Positions 7,255 through 13,378 of a stretch of 13,378 bases of DNA are shown one piece after another. Source of the DNA: Nitrososphaerota archaeon. GTDB lineage: Archaea; Thermoproteota; Nitrososphaeria; Nitrososphaerales; Gagatemarchaeaceae. Made by a program: the position numbers and the translations under genes. The stretch spans positions 197-13,574 of the forward strand of contig PLCG01000027.1 of assembly GCA_003135575.1 (NCBI GenBank). The letters are read 5' to 3'. Position 1 is the stretch's first letter. Each line of letters opens with the position of its first letter. The notes beneath the pieces were generated by a model. That model worked only from the letters and a program-made list of their open reading frames with translations, ran no database searches and had not been told where the DNA came from.

Positions 7255-7278
7255 AGCAGAATCATCCTCGGGTATCTG

Positions 7279-7740
7279 TTGGTCACGAAGGGCACCCCCC
7301 GCCGCTCCGGCTTCAGGTTCCTCTCAAACATCGCCCTCGCCGACATAGCGTTCGTCGCCCGGGGCGACTCGCTCCCCTCACTGTTCGAGGCCGCTGCCCG
7401 GGCCCTTACCGAAGTCATGGTGGACAAGAGGTCGCTTGTAGGACGTGTCGACCGGAGAATCGAGCTAAGGTCCCCTACGCTCGACCGGCTGCTCTACGAC
7501 TTTCTGACGGAGCTCATAGTAATCAAGGACGTGGACTCGCTCCTCTTCAAGGACTTCAAGGTCTCGATCACCTCTGGAAAGGAGCAGAGGCTGGCGTGCG
7601 AGATGCACGGAGAGGAGATCGATAGGGAAAGGCACGTGCTAAGGAACGACGTGAAGGCGGTAACCATGCACATGTTCGAGGTCAAGGAGCCCGCCAACAA
7701 GGGTGGGCGTTGGGAGGCGACGGTCGTCCTCGACATCTGA
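7279..7740 (+). CDS. Archease, RtcB-activating protein
   Basis: The product is 153 residues from TTG 7279. The frame is open from TTG 7231, but the extra 16 residues lie upstream of the family's usual beginning (GFRFL...), and a TATA-like box sits inside them. Known role: archease speeds guanylylation of RtcB and lets it turn over. Visible family marks are the conserved Asp in LADIAFVARG, EVMVDK, DVKAVTMHMFEV, and the C-terminal VVLDI whose Asp is the second conserved acidic site. The usual HTAD is ALAD here, so the His before the N-terminal Asp is missing. It precedes rtcB on the same strand with 57 bp between, a pairing seen in many archaea and bacteria. Confidence 0.88.
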   Translation: MVTKGTPRRSGFRFLSNIALADIAFVARGDSLPSLFEAAARALTEVMVDKRSLVGRVDRRIELRSPTLDRLLYDFLTELIVIKDVDSLLFKDFKVSITSGKEQRLACEMHGEEIDRERHVLRNDVKAVTMHMFEVKEPANKGGRWEATVVLDI

Positions 7741-7750
7741 ACGCAGAAGG

Positions 7751-7760
7751 CTTAAGTCTA
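7751..7760 (+). promoter_or_regulatory. TATA-like box for rtcB
   Basis: CTTAAGTCTA sits in the 57-bp gap between archease and rtcB. A transcript start about 25 bp downstream, near 7780, would leave a leader of roughly 18 nt before the ATG at 7798. Read-through from archease is also possible. Confidence 0.4.
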
Positions 7761-7797
7761 ATCATCAGGCGCGGCGGGACGAGACGCTCGCCCGCAG

Positions 7798-10755
7798 ATG
7801 ACAGAGATCAAGAACGCGAAGCAAATCTCAGACGTCGTCTGGGAGATACCACCGACCTACAAGGCGGGGATGAACGTGCCGGCCCGGATCTACGCGACCA
7901 AGAAGCTCCTCGAGGCGATGGACTCAGGGGTCATCGAGCAGGTGACCAACGTCGCGATGCTCCCGGGGATCGTGAAGTACTCATACGCCATGGCGGACGC
8001 GCACTGGGGCTACGGCTTCCCCATAGGTGGCGTGGCAGCGTTCGACCCTGAAAAGGGCGTAATTTCCCCTGGCGGAATCGGTTTCGACATAAATTGCCTG
8101 CACCCTGACTCAAAGGTCTACGACGAAAACGGGATTTGGAAGAGGATCGTCGATGTCGAGGCAAGCTCGCAAGGCTTCATGACATTAGACGAGACTAGCC
8201 GCGCCACAATCTCTACGAAGGCGATCATGAAGCAACAGCGATGGGAGTCAGGATTCGTCCTCAAGGTAAAGACCAACGGCGGCAAGACGCTCCTCGTCAC
8301 CACTGACCACCCCCTCCGCACCCGCCGAGGGATGGTTCCAGCGGGCAAGGTCTCGCTAGACGACTACCTCCTAACCAGCGGTGTAGAAGGCGTCGAGTTC
8401 ACAGAGCCCAGGCCGACAGAGATCGTCTCCCCCATGACGCTCAAGTTAACCATGGAAAGGCTGGGCATAACGGATCGGGGGAACGCCCGGGGGCAAATCG
8501 TGAACCAGCTAAGAGCCCGCGGGCTGGACCGACTCCTCCTCAGCGACCCAAAGACGGTGCAGCTCACCAAGCTTCTGGGATTCATCTTCGGCGACGGGAA
8601 CATCCCCGCTGTCAAGAAGGGCCACTATACCTCGTTCTGGGGTGACAAGGCAGACCTCGCGTCGATCAAAGCAGACCTGGAAACGCTCGGGTTCGCCTCT
8701 CACCACTTCACGAGGGATCGTCATCACAAGATCCAGACGCATTATGGCCAGTCCGAGTTCGATTTCACGGAAGAGTCGCTCCAAGCGTCCTCGACAGCCT
8801 TCGTGGTACTGATGGTCGCGTTGGGGGCTCCATATGGAAAGAAGACGACGCAAGCCTACCGCCTTCCCCCTTGGCTCTTCGCGGCCACGAATTGGCAGAA
8901 GAAGCTCTTCCTTGGTGCCTTCTTCGGAGCCGAGCTGTCGAAGCCTATCGCCACCAACGGCTACGACTTCCAGATGCCCTCCTTCAGCGTGAGCAAGCTG
9001 GAACGGCTTTCCGGGAGTGCGATCGAGCTGCTCGAAGACTTCCGCAAGATCCTTTCGTCACTGGGGGTCGAGACCTCCAATCCTGCTCGGGTCGAGGGCT
9101 ACAACTACGACGGCATCGATGGCCCCTCGACAGGCTTCCGTCTCTCGATTCTCTCCAACACGGCCAACCTTCTCCGATTCTTCGGCCAAATAGGTTACCT
9201 CTACAACCAGAGAAAGCAACGATTGGGGAACGTCGCCTGTCGTTTCCTGGCACATCAGCAAGCGCTGCGCGACGAAAGGAACAACGTGCGGCAGCAAGCC
9301 GTCGCTATGTATGCCTCCGGAGTACCCGCGGGGAAAATCGTCACAGCCCTCGCCTCGGAAGTCGCGGGGGCCAGCTTTGTGCGTCACTCGATTTGGCAGA
9401 CGAGAGGAAGCGCGAGGGTGTGGAACACGACGAAATTGGATGAGTTCACTACTGACTTTGAGGAAGGGACGAGCGGCCTCCTCTACGACAAGGTCACCTC
9501 CGTAGAGTCGGTGCCCTATGAGGGGCCAGTCTACGACGTCACCATAGATGACCCCAATCACAACTTCATCGCGGACGGCGCCGTCGTCTCAAACTGCGGG
9601 ATGAGGCTCATCCGCACCAACCTCCGCTACTCGGAGGTGAAGCCCAAAGTCAAGGAACTCGTGGACCTCCTCTTTCGCCTCGTCCCCACCGGAGTGGGCG
9701 TCAAGGGCACAGTAAAGGTCAGCCAGTCGCAGTTCGAGCAAGTCATGAGGTACGGGGTCAAGTGGTGCGCTGAGAACGACTACGGGTGGGATGACGACGT
9801 CGGGAAGGTCGAGGAGGGCGGGTACATCAAGGGGGCGAACCCGACGAAGGTCAGCCGCCAGGCCTCGAGCCGGGGGATCAGCCAGCTCGGGACCTTGGGC
9901 TCGGGCAACCACTATTGCGAGATACAGGTCGTCGACCCAGCGAGGTTCTTCGACGTGGAGATGGGGAAACACTTCGGGCTAGTGCACGAGGACCAGGTCG
10001 TAGTGATGGTCCACTGCGGGAGCAGGGGTTTCGGCCACCAAGTCGCTTCAGACTACTTGCGGGTCTTCGACGGGGCCATGAAGAAGTACGGCATCGCCGT
10101 GAGGGACAGGGAGCTGGCGTGCGCACCGTTCTCCTCCCCCGAGGGCGAGGACTACTACGGGGCTATGGTGTGCGCCGCAAACATGGCGTTCGCGAACAGG
10201 CAGGTCATAGTCCACCGGATACGCGAGACGTTCAAGCAGGTCTTCCACAAAGACCCAGAATCGCTCGACATGCACATCATCTACGACGTGTGCCACAACA
10301 TCGCGAAGGTGGAGAGGCACAAGGTAGACGGAGGGTCCAAGGACCTCCTCGTGCACAGGAAGGGCGCCACGAGGAGCTTCGGCCCCGGCCACCACGACAT
10401 CCCTGCAGCCTACCGTGCGCTCGGCCAGCCGGTCATCATCGGGGGGTCGATGGAGACTGGCTCCTACCTTCTCCTCGGGACTGAGAAGGCCATGGAAGAT
10501 ACGTTCGGCTCGACCGCGCACGGCTCCGGCAGGACCATGTCCCGGACCGCGGCGAAGCGGCTGGTGAGCGGCCCCGAGCTCCAGCGGAGCATGGAGAAGC
10601 GGGGGATCTATGTGAAGGCCGCCACCATGGAAGGCCTCGCGGAGGAGGCTGGGATGGCCTACAAGGACATCTCGGAGGTCGTGGAGACGATGGACAAGGC
10701 AGGCATCTCCCGCAAGGTCGCGGCCCTGAGGCCCATCGGAAACATCAAGGGCTGA
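7798..10755 (+). CDS. rtcB: RNA-splicing ligase RtcB precursor containing an intein
   Basis: This is a 985-residue precursor. Removing residues 100-599 leaves a 485-residue RtcB, the normal length. RtcB is a GTP- and Mn-dependent ligase that joins RNA 2',3'-cyclic phosphate (3'-phosphate) ends to 5'-OH ends, as in tRNA splicing and RNA repair. The N-terminal part matches the family (VAMLPGI, GYGFPIGGVAAF, GGIGFDIN). Metal or catalytic residues in mature numbering are Asp97, Cys100 (precursor Cys600), His205 in GSGNH, the HCGSRGFGH segment, His333 in YDVCHN, and the guanylylated-type His408 in AHGSGRTMSR. The usual HGAGR is HGSGR here, a mild change. It follows archease on the same strand. The ATG matches the family N-terminus. 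Protein splicing is needed for activity because the insertion splits the Asp-Cys metal pair. Confidence 0.96.
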   Translation: MTEIKNAKQISDVVWEIPPTYKAGMNVPARIYATKKLLEAMDSGVIEQVTNVAMLPGIVKYSYAMADAHWGYGFPIGGVAAFDPEKGVISPGGIGFDINCLHPDSKVYDENGIWKRIVDVEASSQGFMTLDETSRATISTKAIMKQQRWESGFVLKVKTNGGKTLLVTTDHPLRTRRGMVPAGKVSLDDYLLTSGVEGVEFTEPRPTEIVSPMTLKLTMERLGITDRGNARGQIVNQLRARGLDRLLLSDPKTVQLTKLLGFIFGDGNIPAVKKGHYTSFWGDKADLASIKADLETLGFASHHFTRDRHHKIQTHYGQSEFDFTEESLQASSTAFVVLMVALGAPYGKKTTQAYRLPPWLFAATNWQKKLFLGAFFGAELSKPIATNGYDFQMPSFSVSKLERLSGSAIELLEDFRKILSSLGVETSNPARVEGYNYDGIDGPSTGFRLSILSNTANLLRFFGQIGYLYNQRKQRLGNVACRFLAHQQALRDERNNVRQQAVAMYASGVPAGKIVTALASEVAGASFVRHSIWQTRGSARVWNTTKLDEFTTDFEEGTSGLLYDKVTSVESVPYEGPVYDVTIDDPNHNFIADGAVVSNCGMRLIRTNLRYSEVKPKVKELVDLLFRLVPTGVGVKGTVKVSQSQFEQVMRYGVKWCAENDYGWDDDVGKVEEGGYIKGANPTKVSRQASSRGISQLGTLGSGNHYCEIQVVDPARFFDVEMGKHFGLVHEDQVVVMVHCGSRGFGHQVASDYLRVFDGAMKKYGIAVRDRELACAPFSSPEGEDYYGAMVCAANMAFANRQVIVHRIRETFKQVFHKDPESLDMHIIYDVCHNIAKVERHKVDGGSKDLLVHRKGATRSFGPGHHDIPAAYRALGQPVIIGGSMETGSYLLLGTEKAMEDTFGSTAHGSGRTMSRTAAKRLVSGPELQRSMEKRGIYVKAATMEGLAEEAGMAYKDISEVVETMDKAGISRKVAALRPIGNIKG
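8095..9594 (+). mobile_element. RtcB intein with LAGLIDADG homing endonuclease
   Basis: This is a 500-residue in-frame insertion between GFDIN and CGMRL of RtcB. Its own first residue is Cys and the next host residue is Cys. In intein numbering: block A begins CLHPDSKVYD; block B is TTDH (69-72); the endonuclease motifs are LLGFIFGDG (160-168, Asp167) and LFLGAFFGAE (271-280, Glu280 in the second acidic position); block F is VYDVTIDDPNHNFIADG (479-495, His489); and the end is AVVSN. The penultimate residue is Ser499 where most inteins have His. Residues about 394-437 look like an added helix-turn-helix (AVAMYASGVPAGKIVTAL). Other archaeal RtcB proteins carry inteins at this Cys. The frame is intact, so splicing and cutting are plausible. 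G+C in a sample (33/60 at 8161-8220) is lower than in the host gene (44/60 at 9841-9900). Confidence 0.95.
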
Positions 10756-10768
10756 ACCTCTTGTCCGA

Positions 10769-11551
10769 TCAGCCGATGTAGCCCGGCTTGCTCTCGTCCT
10801 TGGCGCCTCTGGCTTCCTCGATGTTCTGCTCTGTCATCCTCTGCACCTGGCTGAAGATCTGCTGCGCCTCCTTCGCCCGTTCCTCGATCGACGTCATATC
10901 GATCTTGAGCTCAAGTATCTTGGACAGCGACTCGAGTACCGCATGTGAGGCGGCGGGGTCGAGCAGGTATCCGGAGGTCTCACCGAGAAGCGACGCGCCC
11001 TCCATGCCATGAAGCTTCGCCATCCCGATGATCACGCCGTTCATGCCGCTTATCCCGCCCTCCTTCATGATCTGGACGCCGTTCTTGGAAAGCCGCGGAA
11101 GCACCTCTTTGGATGTCGCGGTCCCGAAGACCCTGCGCTCCTTCACGAAGCTCCCCGTGATGTATGCCGCAAGAGAGAAGACCAGCGTAGTCTTCAGCTT
11201 CTTCGCCTCCATCAGCACCGCCTCGGCCAGGTCGTATTCCCCCTCGGAGGTCGAGGGCTGTGCGTCGGCCGTGAAGATGAGAAGGTCGTTGCCCTGCCCC
11301 GTCTCGGCGTGGTAGAGCTCGCCCTTCAGCCTGACAGCCACGCCCTCGTCGTTGATGTTGACATGGGGAGGGAAAGAGGCCGAATAGAACTCGGAGACCT
11401 TCTTGGCCTTGAAGACCGTGACAAGGTAGTCCGCGGCGAGCTTGCCCACATAGCCGCTGCCGGGGAGGCCACAGATTAGCACCGGTTTCACTGGGGACGG
11501 GGTCGAGAAGGACTTGACCTGAATCTCGGGCAGAGGAGGAATCTCGGCCAC
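10769..11551 (-). CDS. PAC2-family protein (proteasome assembly chaperone-like)
   Basis: This is a 260-residue protein starting at GTG. The opening PVLICGLPGSGYVGKLAADYLV, with FPPHVNINDEG and LLIFTADAQPSTSEGEYDLA, and later GMAKLHGMEGASLLGETSGY, match the archaeal PAC2 family, which includes the proteasome assembly factors PbaA/PbaB and relatives of uncertain function. The C-terminal 60 residues are predicted helical and charged (LSKILELKIDMTSIEERAKEA), then a short tail ends GYIG. Such tails in PAC2 proteins can dock on proteasome rings, but Tyr is third from the end rather than penultimate as in a strict HbYX motif. It lies 25 nt after the PDCD5-like gene on the same strand, probably co-transcribed, and converges on rtcB with 13 bp between stops. 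Confidence 0.85.
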   Translation of the reverse strand: MAEIPPLPEIQVKSFSTPSPVKPVLICGLPGSGYVGKLAADYLVTVFKAKKVSEFYSASFPPHVNINDEGVAVRLKGELYHAETGQGNDLLIFTADAQPSTSEGEYDLAEAVLMEAKKLKTTLVFSLAAYITGSFVKERRVFGTATSKEVLPRLSKNGVQIMKEGGISGMNGVIIGMAKLHGMEGASLLGETSGYLLDPAASHAVLESLSKILELKIDMTSIEERAKEAQQIFSQVQRMTEQNIEEARGAKDESKPGYIG

Positions 11552-11576
11552 TATGCCCGCCCTTCCATGGCCGTCG

Positions 11577-11981
11577 TCAACCCTCCATGTCCATCTTCAG
11601 CTTGTCCTTTAGGTCGACGAACCTTCCCTTGTCCTGGACCTTGATAGTGGTCTTCATGCTAAAGCGCAGCCCGAGGTTCCTGAAGAGCGCGAAGAGCTCG
11701 CCGCCCGATATCTTCTCCCTTCCTCCGGTCTGCTTCAGGAGCCTTGCCAGCTGCTCTACGACCACCTCCGTCTGACGAGGGTACGCGTCATAGGCGGCCT
11801 GGAGGACCTCGTCCCCCCTGTCGTAGAGCGCCTCGAGGACGATCTCCTTGGGGCTCTTCTGAAGCTTTGGGACGGCGGCGGCCGCGGCGAGCGAGGACGC
11901 GACCGAGGCCCTCTCGGCTCTCTTTCTCAGTTCCGCGAGCTTGCGGGCGTTGATGAGCTTGAGCTCTGGGTCTTCGTCCAA
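11577..11981 (-). CDS. Small PDCD5/TFAR19-like putative DNA-binding protein
   Basis: This is a 134-residue helical, charged protein; the family assignment is tentative. The N-terminus (DEDPELKLINARKLAELRKRA) resembles the charged N-terminal helix of archaeal PDCD5-type DNA-binding proteins. After an Ala-rich stretch comes a helical core in which VVVEQLARLLKQ and KISGGELFALFRNL can be laid against the PDCD5 core (LIxLAQSG, KITDEQL). The C-terminal RFVDLKDKLKMDMEG extends beyond the usual family end. The TTG at 11981 is chosen because it gives the family-like start and lies about 25-30 bp after a TATA-like box. The TTG at 12050 (157 residues) is the alternative, with its own TATA-like sequence near 12072-12080. 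It is likely co-transcribed with the PAC2 gene downstream. Confidence 0.6.
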   Translation of the reverse strand: MDEDPELKLINARKLAELRKRAERASVASSLAAAAAVPKLQKSPKEIVLEALYDRGDEVLQAAYDAYPRQTEVVVEQLARLLKQTGGREKISGGELFALFRNLGLRFSMKTTIKVQDKGRFVDLKDKLKMDMEG

Positions 11982-12006
11982 GAACGGACCGATGGGCCGT
12001 TCTAGT

Positions 12007-12016
12007 CCTAAATACT
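12007..12016 (-). promoter_or_regulatory. TATA-like box for the PDCD5-like/PAC2 gene pair
   Basis: On the minus strand the run AAGTATTTAGGA lies about 30 bp before the TTG at 11981, the spacing for a leaderless archaeal transcript. It falls inside the longer frame that starts at 12050, and so favours the shorter protein. Confidence 0.4.
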
Positions 12017-12088
12017 TTGTTGTAATCGACGCCTGTCCACCGCCCCTCAAATCGGACCAGTCTGCGTGGGCGCTTAATAGAAGACTCA

Positions 12089-12139
12089 GTGAGCAGGAAG
12101 AAAGTCAAGCCGTCCGTCTTCCTTGTCGCTACTGGGTGA
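12089..12139 (+). other. Sixteen-codon open frame, possible truncated gene start or leader
   Basis: GTG at 12089 opens a frame reading MSRKKVKPSVFLVATG, then TGA. The composition, a basic start followed by a hydrophobic strand ending in Gly, looks like the beginning of a cytoplasmic protein. It stops where the 3' end of the lower-G+C secreted-protein gene begins; the two overlap by 11 nt on opposite strands. It could be a remnant left by a rearrangement or simply chance. A TATA-like TTAATA at 12074-12079 is too close to serve this start. Confidence 0.2.
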
Positions 12140-12536
12140 ACGACGCGGCTTCCGAATTGGAAATCTGGCCATAATACGGGTCGTACGCAAAGAAGGTTGC
12201 GATATACGTCCCAGGCCCCAGACCGAAAACTATCGTGTAGGCAGTCCCGTTGGCGGCTGCCCCTAGCTGTAGAGTGCTCGTCGAAATCTCAACCGTCTCA
12301 TAAGTGGAGTTGCGTACGACCATGAACGCTATTTCGGTAGAGGGTGTGTTCATCGTATTAACATATGGAACCTTGAACGCCGAATAGGCTCCAAGCTGCA
12401 CATGGGTGGGAGGTGCAGACTCGTACCAACAGGGTGTACCGGGGGCGCCGCAATTCTGTATCGCGCTTGTTCTCCCTGAACTGAACGAAGCGAGCGCTAC
12501 AAGAGCCAACAGGACCCCAGTCGCAACATGTCGCAT
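12129..12536 (-). CDS. Small exported protein of unknown function
   Basis: This is a 135-residue protein that I do not recognise. From ATG 12536 it starts MRH, then a hydrophobic stretch (VATGVLLALVALASF) and SGRTSA, a normal signal peptide with likely cleavage near residue 25. In-frame GTG 12557 and TTG 12548 lie upstream, but the ATG gives the most compact signal peptide. The mature part has two Cys (29 and 36) in NCGAPGTPCW, sequons NST and NGT, and a C-terminal half rich in beta-forming residues ending GTYIATFFAYDPYYG, suggesting an Ig-like or similar beta-sandwich domain. It lies downstream of another exported protein on the same strand with a similar ending style (GVYTLVVEGMWG). A paralogous or functional link between the two is inferred only from this and from adjacency. 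Confidence 0.7.
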   Translation of the reverse strand: MRHVATGVLLALVALASFSSGRTSAIQNCGAPGTPCWYESAPPTHVQLGAYSAFKVPYVNTMNTPSTEIAFMVVRNSTYETVEISTSTLQLGAAANGTAYTIVFGLGPGTYIATFFAYDPYYGQISNSEAASFTQ

Positions 12537-12568
12537 CGCCACGGTCAATGAATACACAAACTCCTGCC

Positions 12569-12579
12569 GTTATTTACGG
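12569..12579 (-). promoter_or_regulatory. TATA-like box for small exported protein
   Basis: On the minus strand CCGTAAATAAC lies about 38 bp before the ATG at 12536. A start 26 bp downstream, near 12548, would leave a leader of about 12 nt. This supports ATG 12536 (or TTG 12548) over GTG 12557, and suggests a promoter separate from the upstream exported-protein gene. Confidence 0.45.
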
Positions 12580-12628
12580 ACTTTGTAGGAATGCTCTACG
12601 GGCGAGCCGGAGCTAGCTGCCCTGCCAA

Positions 12629-13378
12629 TTATGGCGTGACCTGGATGTACGAGTAGCTGACCTCGCCCCACATGCCTTCAACGACTAAGGTGTAAACTCC
12701 CGGCGCAAAGTAGTGGAAGTAAGGGGATGTGATCGGCGCATCTTGACCACCTTCAAACGGCTGCGCAGGCTGGGACCAATATCCAAACAGGCTGGTGCTA
12801 CCTTCGCACCCATAGCCGTCTCCTGGGGATTGGGCGCACACATTCGTCGCGGCGTTCATGGTCGCTTGCAAACTCACGACTCGTTGGCCAGACTGAGAAA
12901 AGTAGGCGACAATACTGGTGCTCCTCGGAAGAATGACGATTTGACTCGGATAGGGAGAGGCCGCACATGAGAAGTCAAGTGGCGGACTCAATTGAAGCGG
13001 TATTCCTGCAGAGAGGTTCGCCGAAGTATAGCGCCCCTGGAAGAGTGCATAACCAGCAAGCGATAAGGTGGGGTTCGACACGGGGGATCCGCCGCAAAGA
13101 AACTCGCGGCCGTTCCAGAACAAGATGCTCGAATTGCCTTGAGAGTCATGCTGGTAGTTGGGCGTTATCGATACGTTCACGTCGAGCGGATTGAAGACTC
13201 TGATATTCGCCCTGATTGCCCCGCCAGAGCGCACGGTGGTGGCGTTCAGGATTACGTGGAGCTGAAGAGCCTGCGGGGAGACGTAGGTGGATGTCACGAT
13301 TGACGTTGTAGTCGAGGTTATTGTCGTGTTTGAAATTCGAGTCTCAACCACGGTCGAGGTTGTCGTTGTCTTTTCTGT
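12629..13378 (-). CDS. Exported/cell-surface protein with Ser/Thr-rich linker, N-terminus outside window
   Basis: At least 249 residues are present, and the frame is open to the window edge, so the start (and presumably a signal peptide or membrane anchor) is missing. The visible N-terminal 35 or so residues are a Thr/Ser-rich linker (TEKTTTTSTVV..., TSTTTSIVTSTYV), the type used as a glycosylated stalk in archaeal surface proteins. After this come beta-rich domains (LHVILNATTVRSGGAIRANIRVFNP resembles a CARDB/BsuPI-type Ig-like module) and a C-terminal strand pair HYFAPGVYTLVVEGMWGEVSYSYIQVTP. There are four Cys (LCGG, FSCA, NVCA, YGCE), enough for two disulfides, and several sequons (NTT, NATT, NVS, NSS, NLS). 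I do not recognise a specific family. Apparent GTG starts within the window (for example 13351) are internal. Confidence 0.7.
   Translation of the reverse strand, partial: TEKTTTTSTVVETRISNTTITSTTTSIVTSTYVSPQALQLHVILNATTVRSGGAIRANIRVFNPLDVNVSITPNYQHDSQGNSSILFWNGREFLCGGSPVSNPTLSLAGYALFQGRYTSANLSAGIPLQLSPPLDFSCAASPYPSQIVILPRSTSIVAYFSQSGQRVVSLQATMNAATNVCAQSPGDGYGCEGSTSLFGYWSQPAQPFEGGQDAPITSPYFHYFAPGVYTLVVEGMWGEVSYSYIQVTP

Noticed and set aside
7231..7278. TTG 7231 as archease start
   Set aside because: The extra 16 residues precede the usual family start and contain the likely promoter box; kept only as an alternative.
9058..9561. Antisense and out-of-frame frames within the rtcB intein and host gene
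   Set aside because: No recognisable domains, and the sense frame is continuous with full intein and RtcB motifs.
11982..12050. Longer PDCD5-like protein from TTG 12050
   Set aside because: Not excluded, since a TATA-like sequence also sits before it, but the added 23 residues do not resemble the family N-terminus and include a TATA-like box.
1..13378. CRISPR arrays, tRNA/rRNA genes, insertion sequences, toxin-antitoxin pairs
   Set aside because: I saw no repeat-spacer pattern, cloverleaf-like sequence, transposase motif or small gene pair of that kind in the sequence.

Overview
The window looks like a chromosomal segment of a G+C-rich archaeon of the Thermoproteota/Thaumarchaeota type. The signs are a LysW-carrier lysine (or lysine/arginine) biosynthesis cluster with an Lrp-type regulator, an archease-RtcB pair, a PAC2-type proteasome-assembly protein, TATA-like boxes placed for leaderless or near-leaderless transcripts, many TTG/GTG starts, and secreted proteins with Ser/Thr-rich linkers. 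No rRNA or tRNA is present, so the lineage is an inference from gene content and style.

Region 1 (1-5131, + strand) is the LysW pathway. In order it holds the 3' end of lysY, then lysZ, lysJ, an Lrp/AsnC regulator (lysM-like), lysW, lysX and lysK. LysX attaches the substrate to the C-terminal glutamate of LysW. LysZ phosphorylates it, LysY reduces it, LysJ transaminates it, and LysK releases the final amino acid. A second promoter sits before lysW. About 30 bp upstream of it, at the 3' end of lysM, is a perfect 8-bp-arm inverted repeat that could be the regulator's operator. lysX has no normal start codon where its N-terminus should begin. A GTA occupies a 4-nt overlap with the lysW stop, one base away from the common GTGA arrangement.

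Region 2 (5135-7174, - strand) is lplA (lipoate-protein ligase family) followed 3 nt later by ilvA (threonine ammonia-lyase with an ACT domain). It converges on lysK with 3 bp between the stop codons.

Region 3 (7246-10755, + strand) is RNA ligation/repair: archease followed by rtcB. The rtcB gene carries a 500-residue intein inserted exactly before the metal-binding active-site Cys. The intein has a two-motif LAGLIDADG endonuclease, a probable helix-turn-helix segment, and Ser instead of His as its penultimate residue.

Region 4 (10769-11981, - strand) holds a small PDCD5-like protein followed by a PAC2-family protein. It converges on rtcB with 13 bp between.

Region 5 (about 12100-13378, - strand) holds two unrecognised exported proteins with several N-glycosylation sequons. 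Base composition is visibly lower in G+C here (27/60 at 12301-12360 against 44/60 at 9841-9900), which suggests an accessory segment beginning near 12.1 kb. There is no gene-free stretch over 300 bases.
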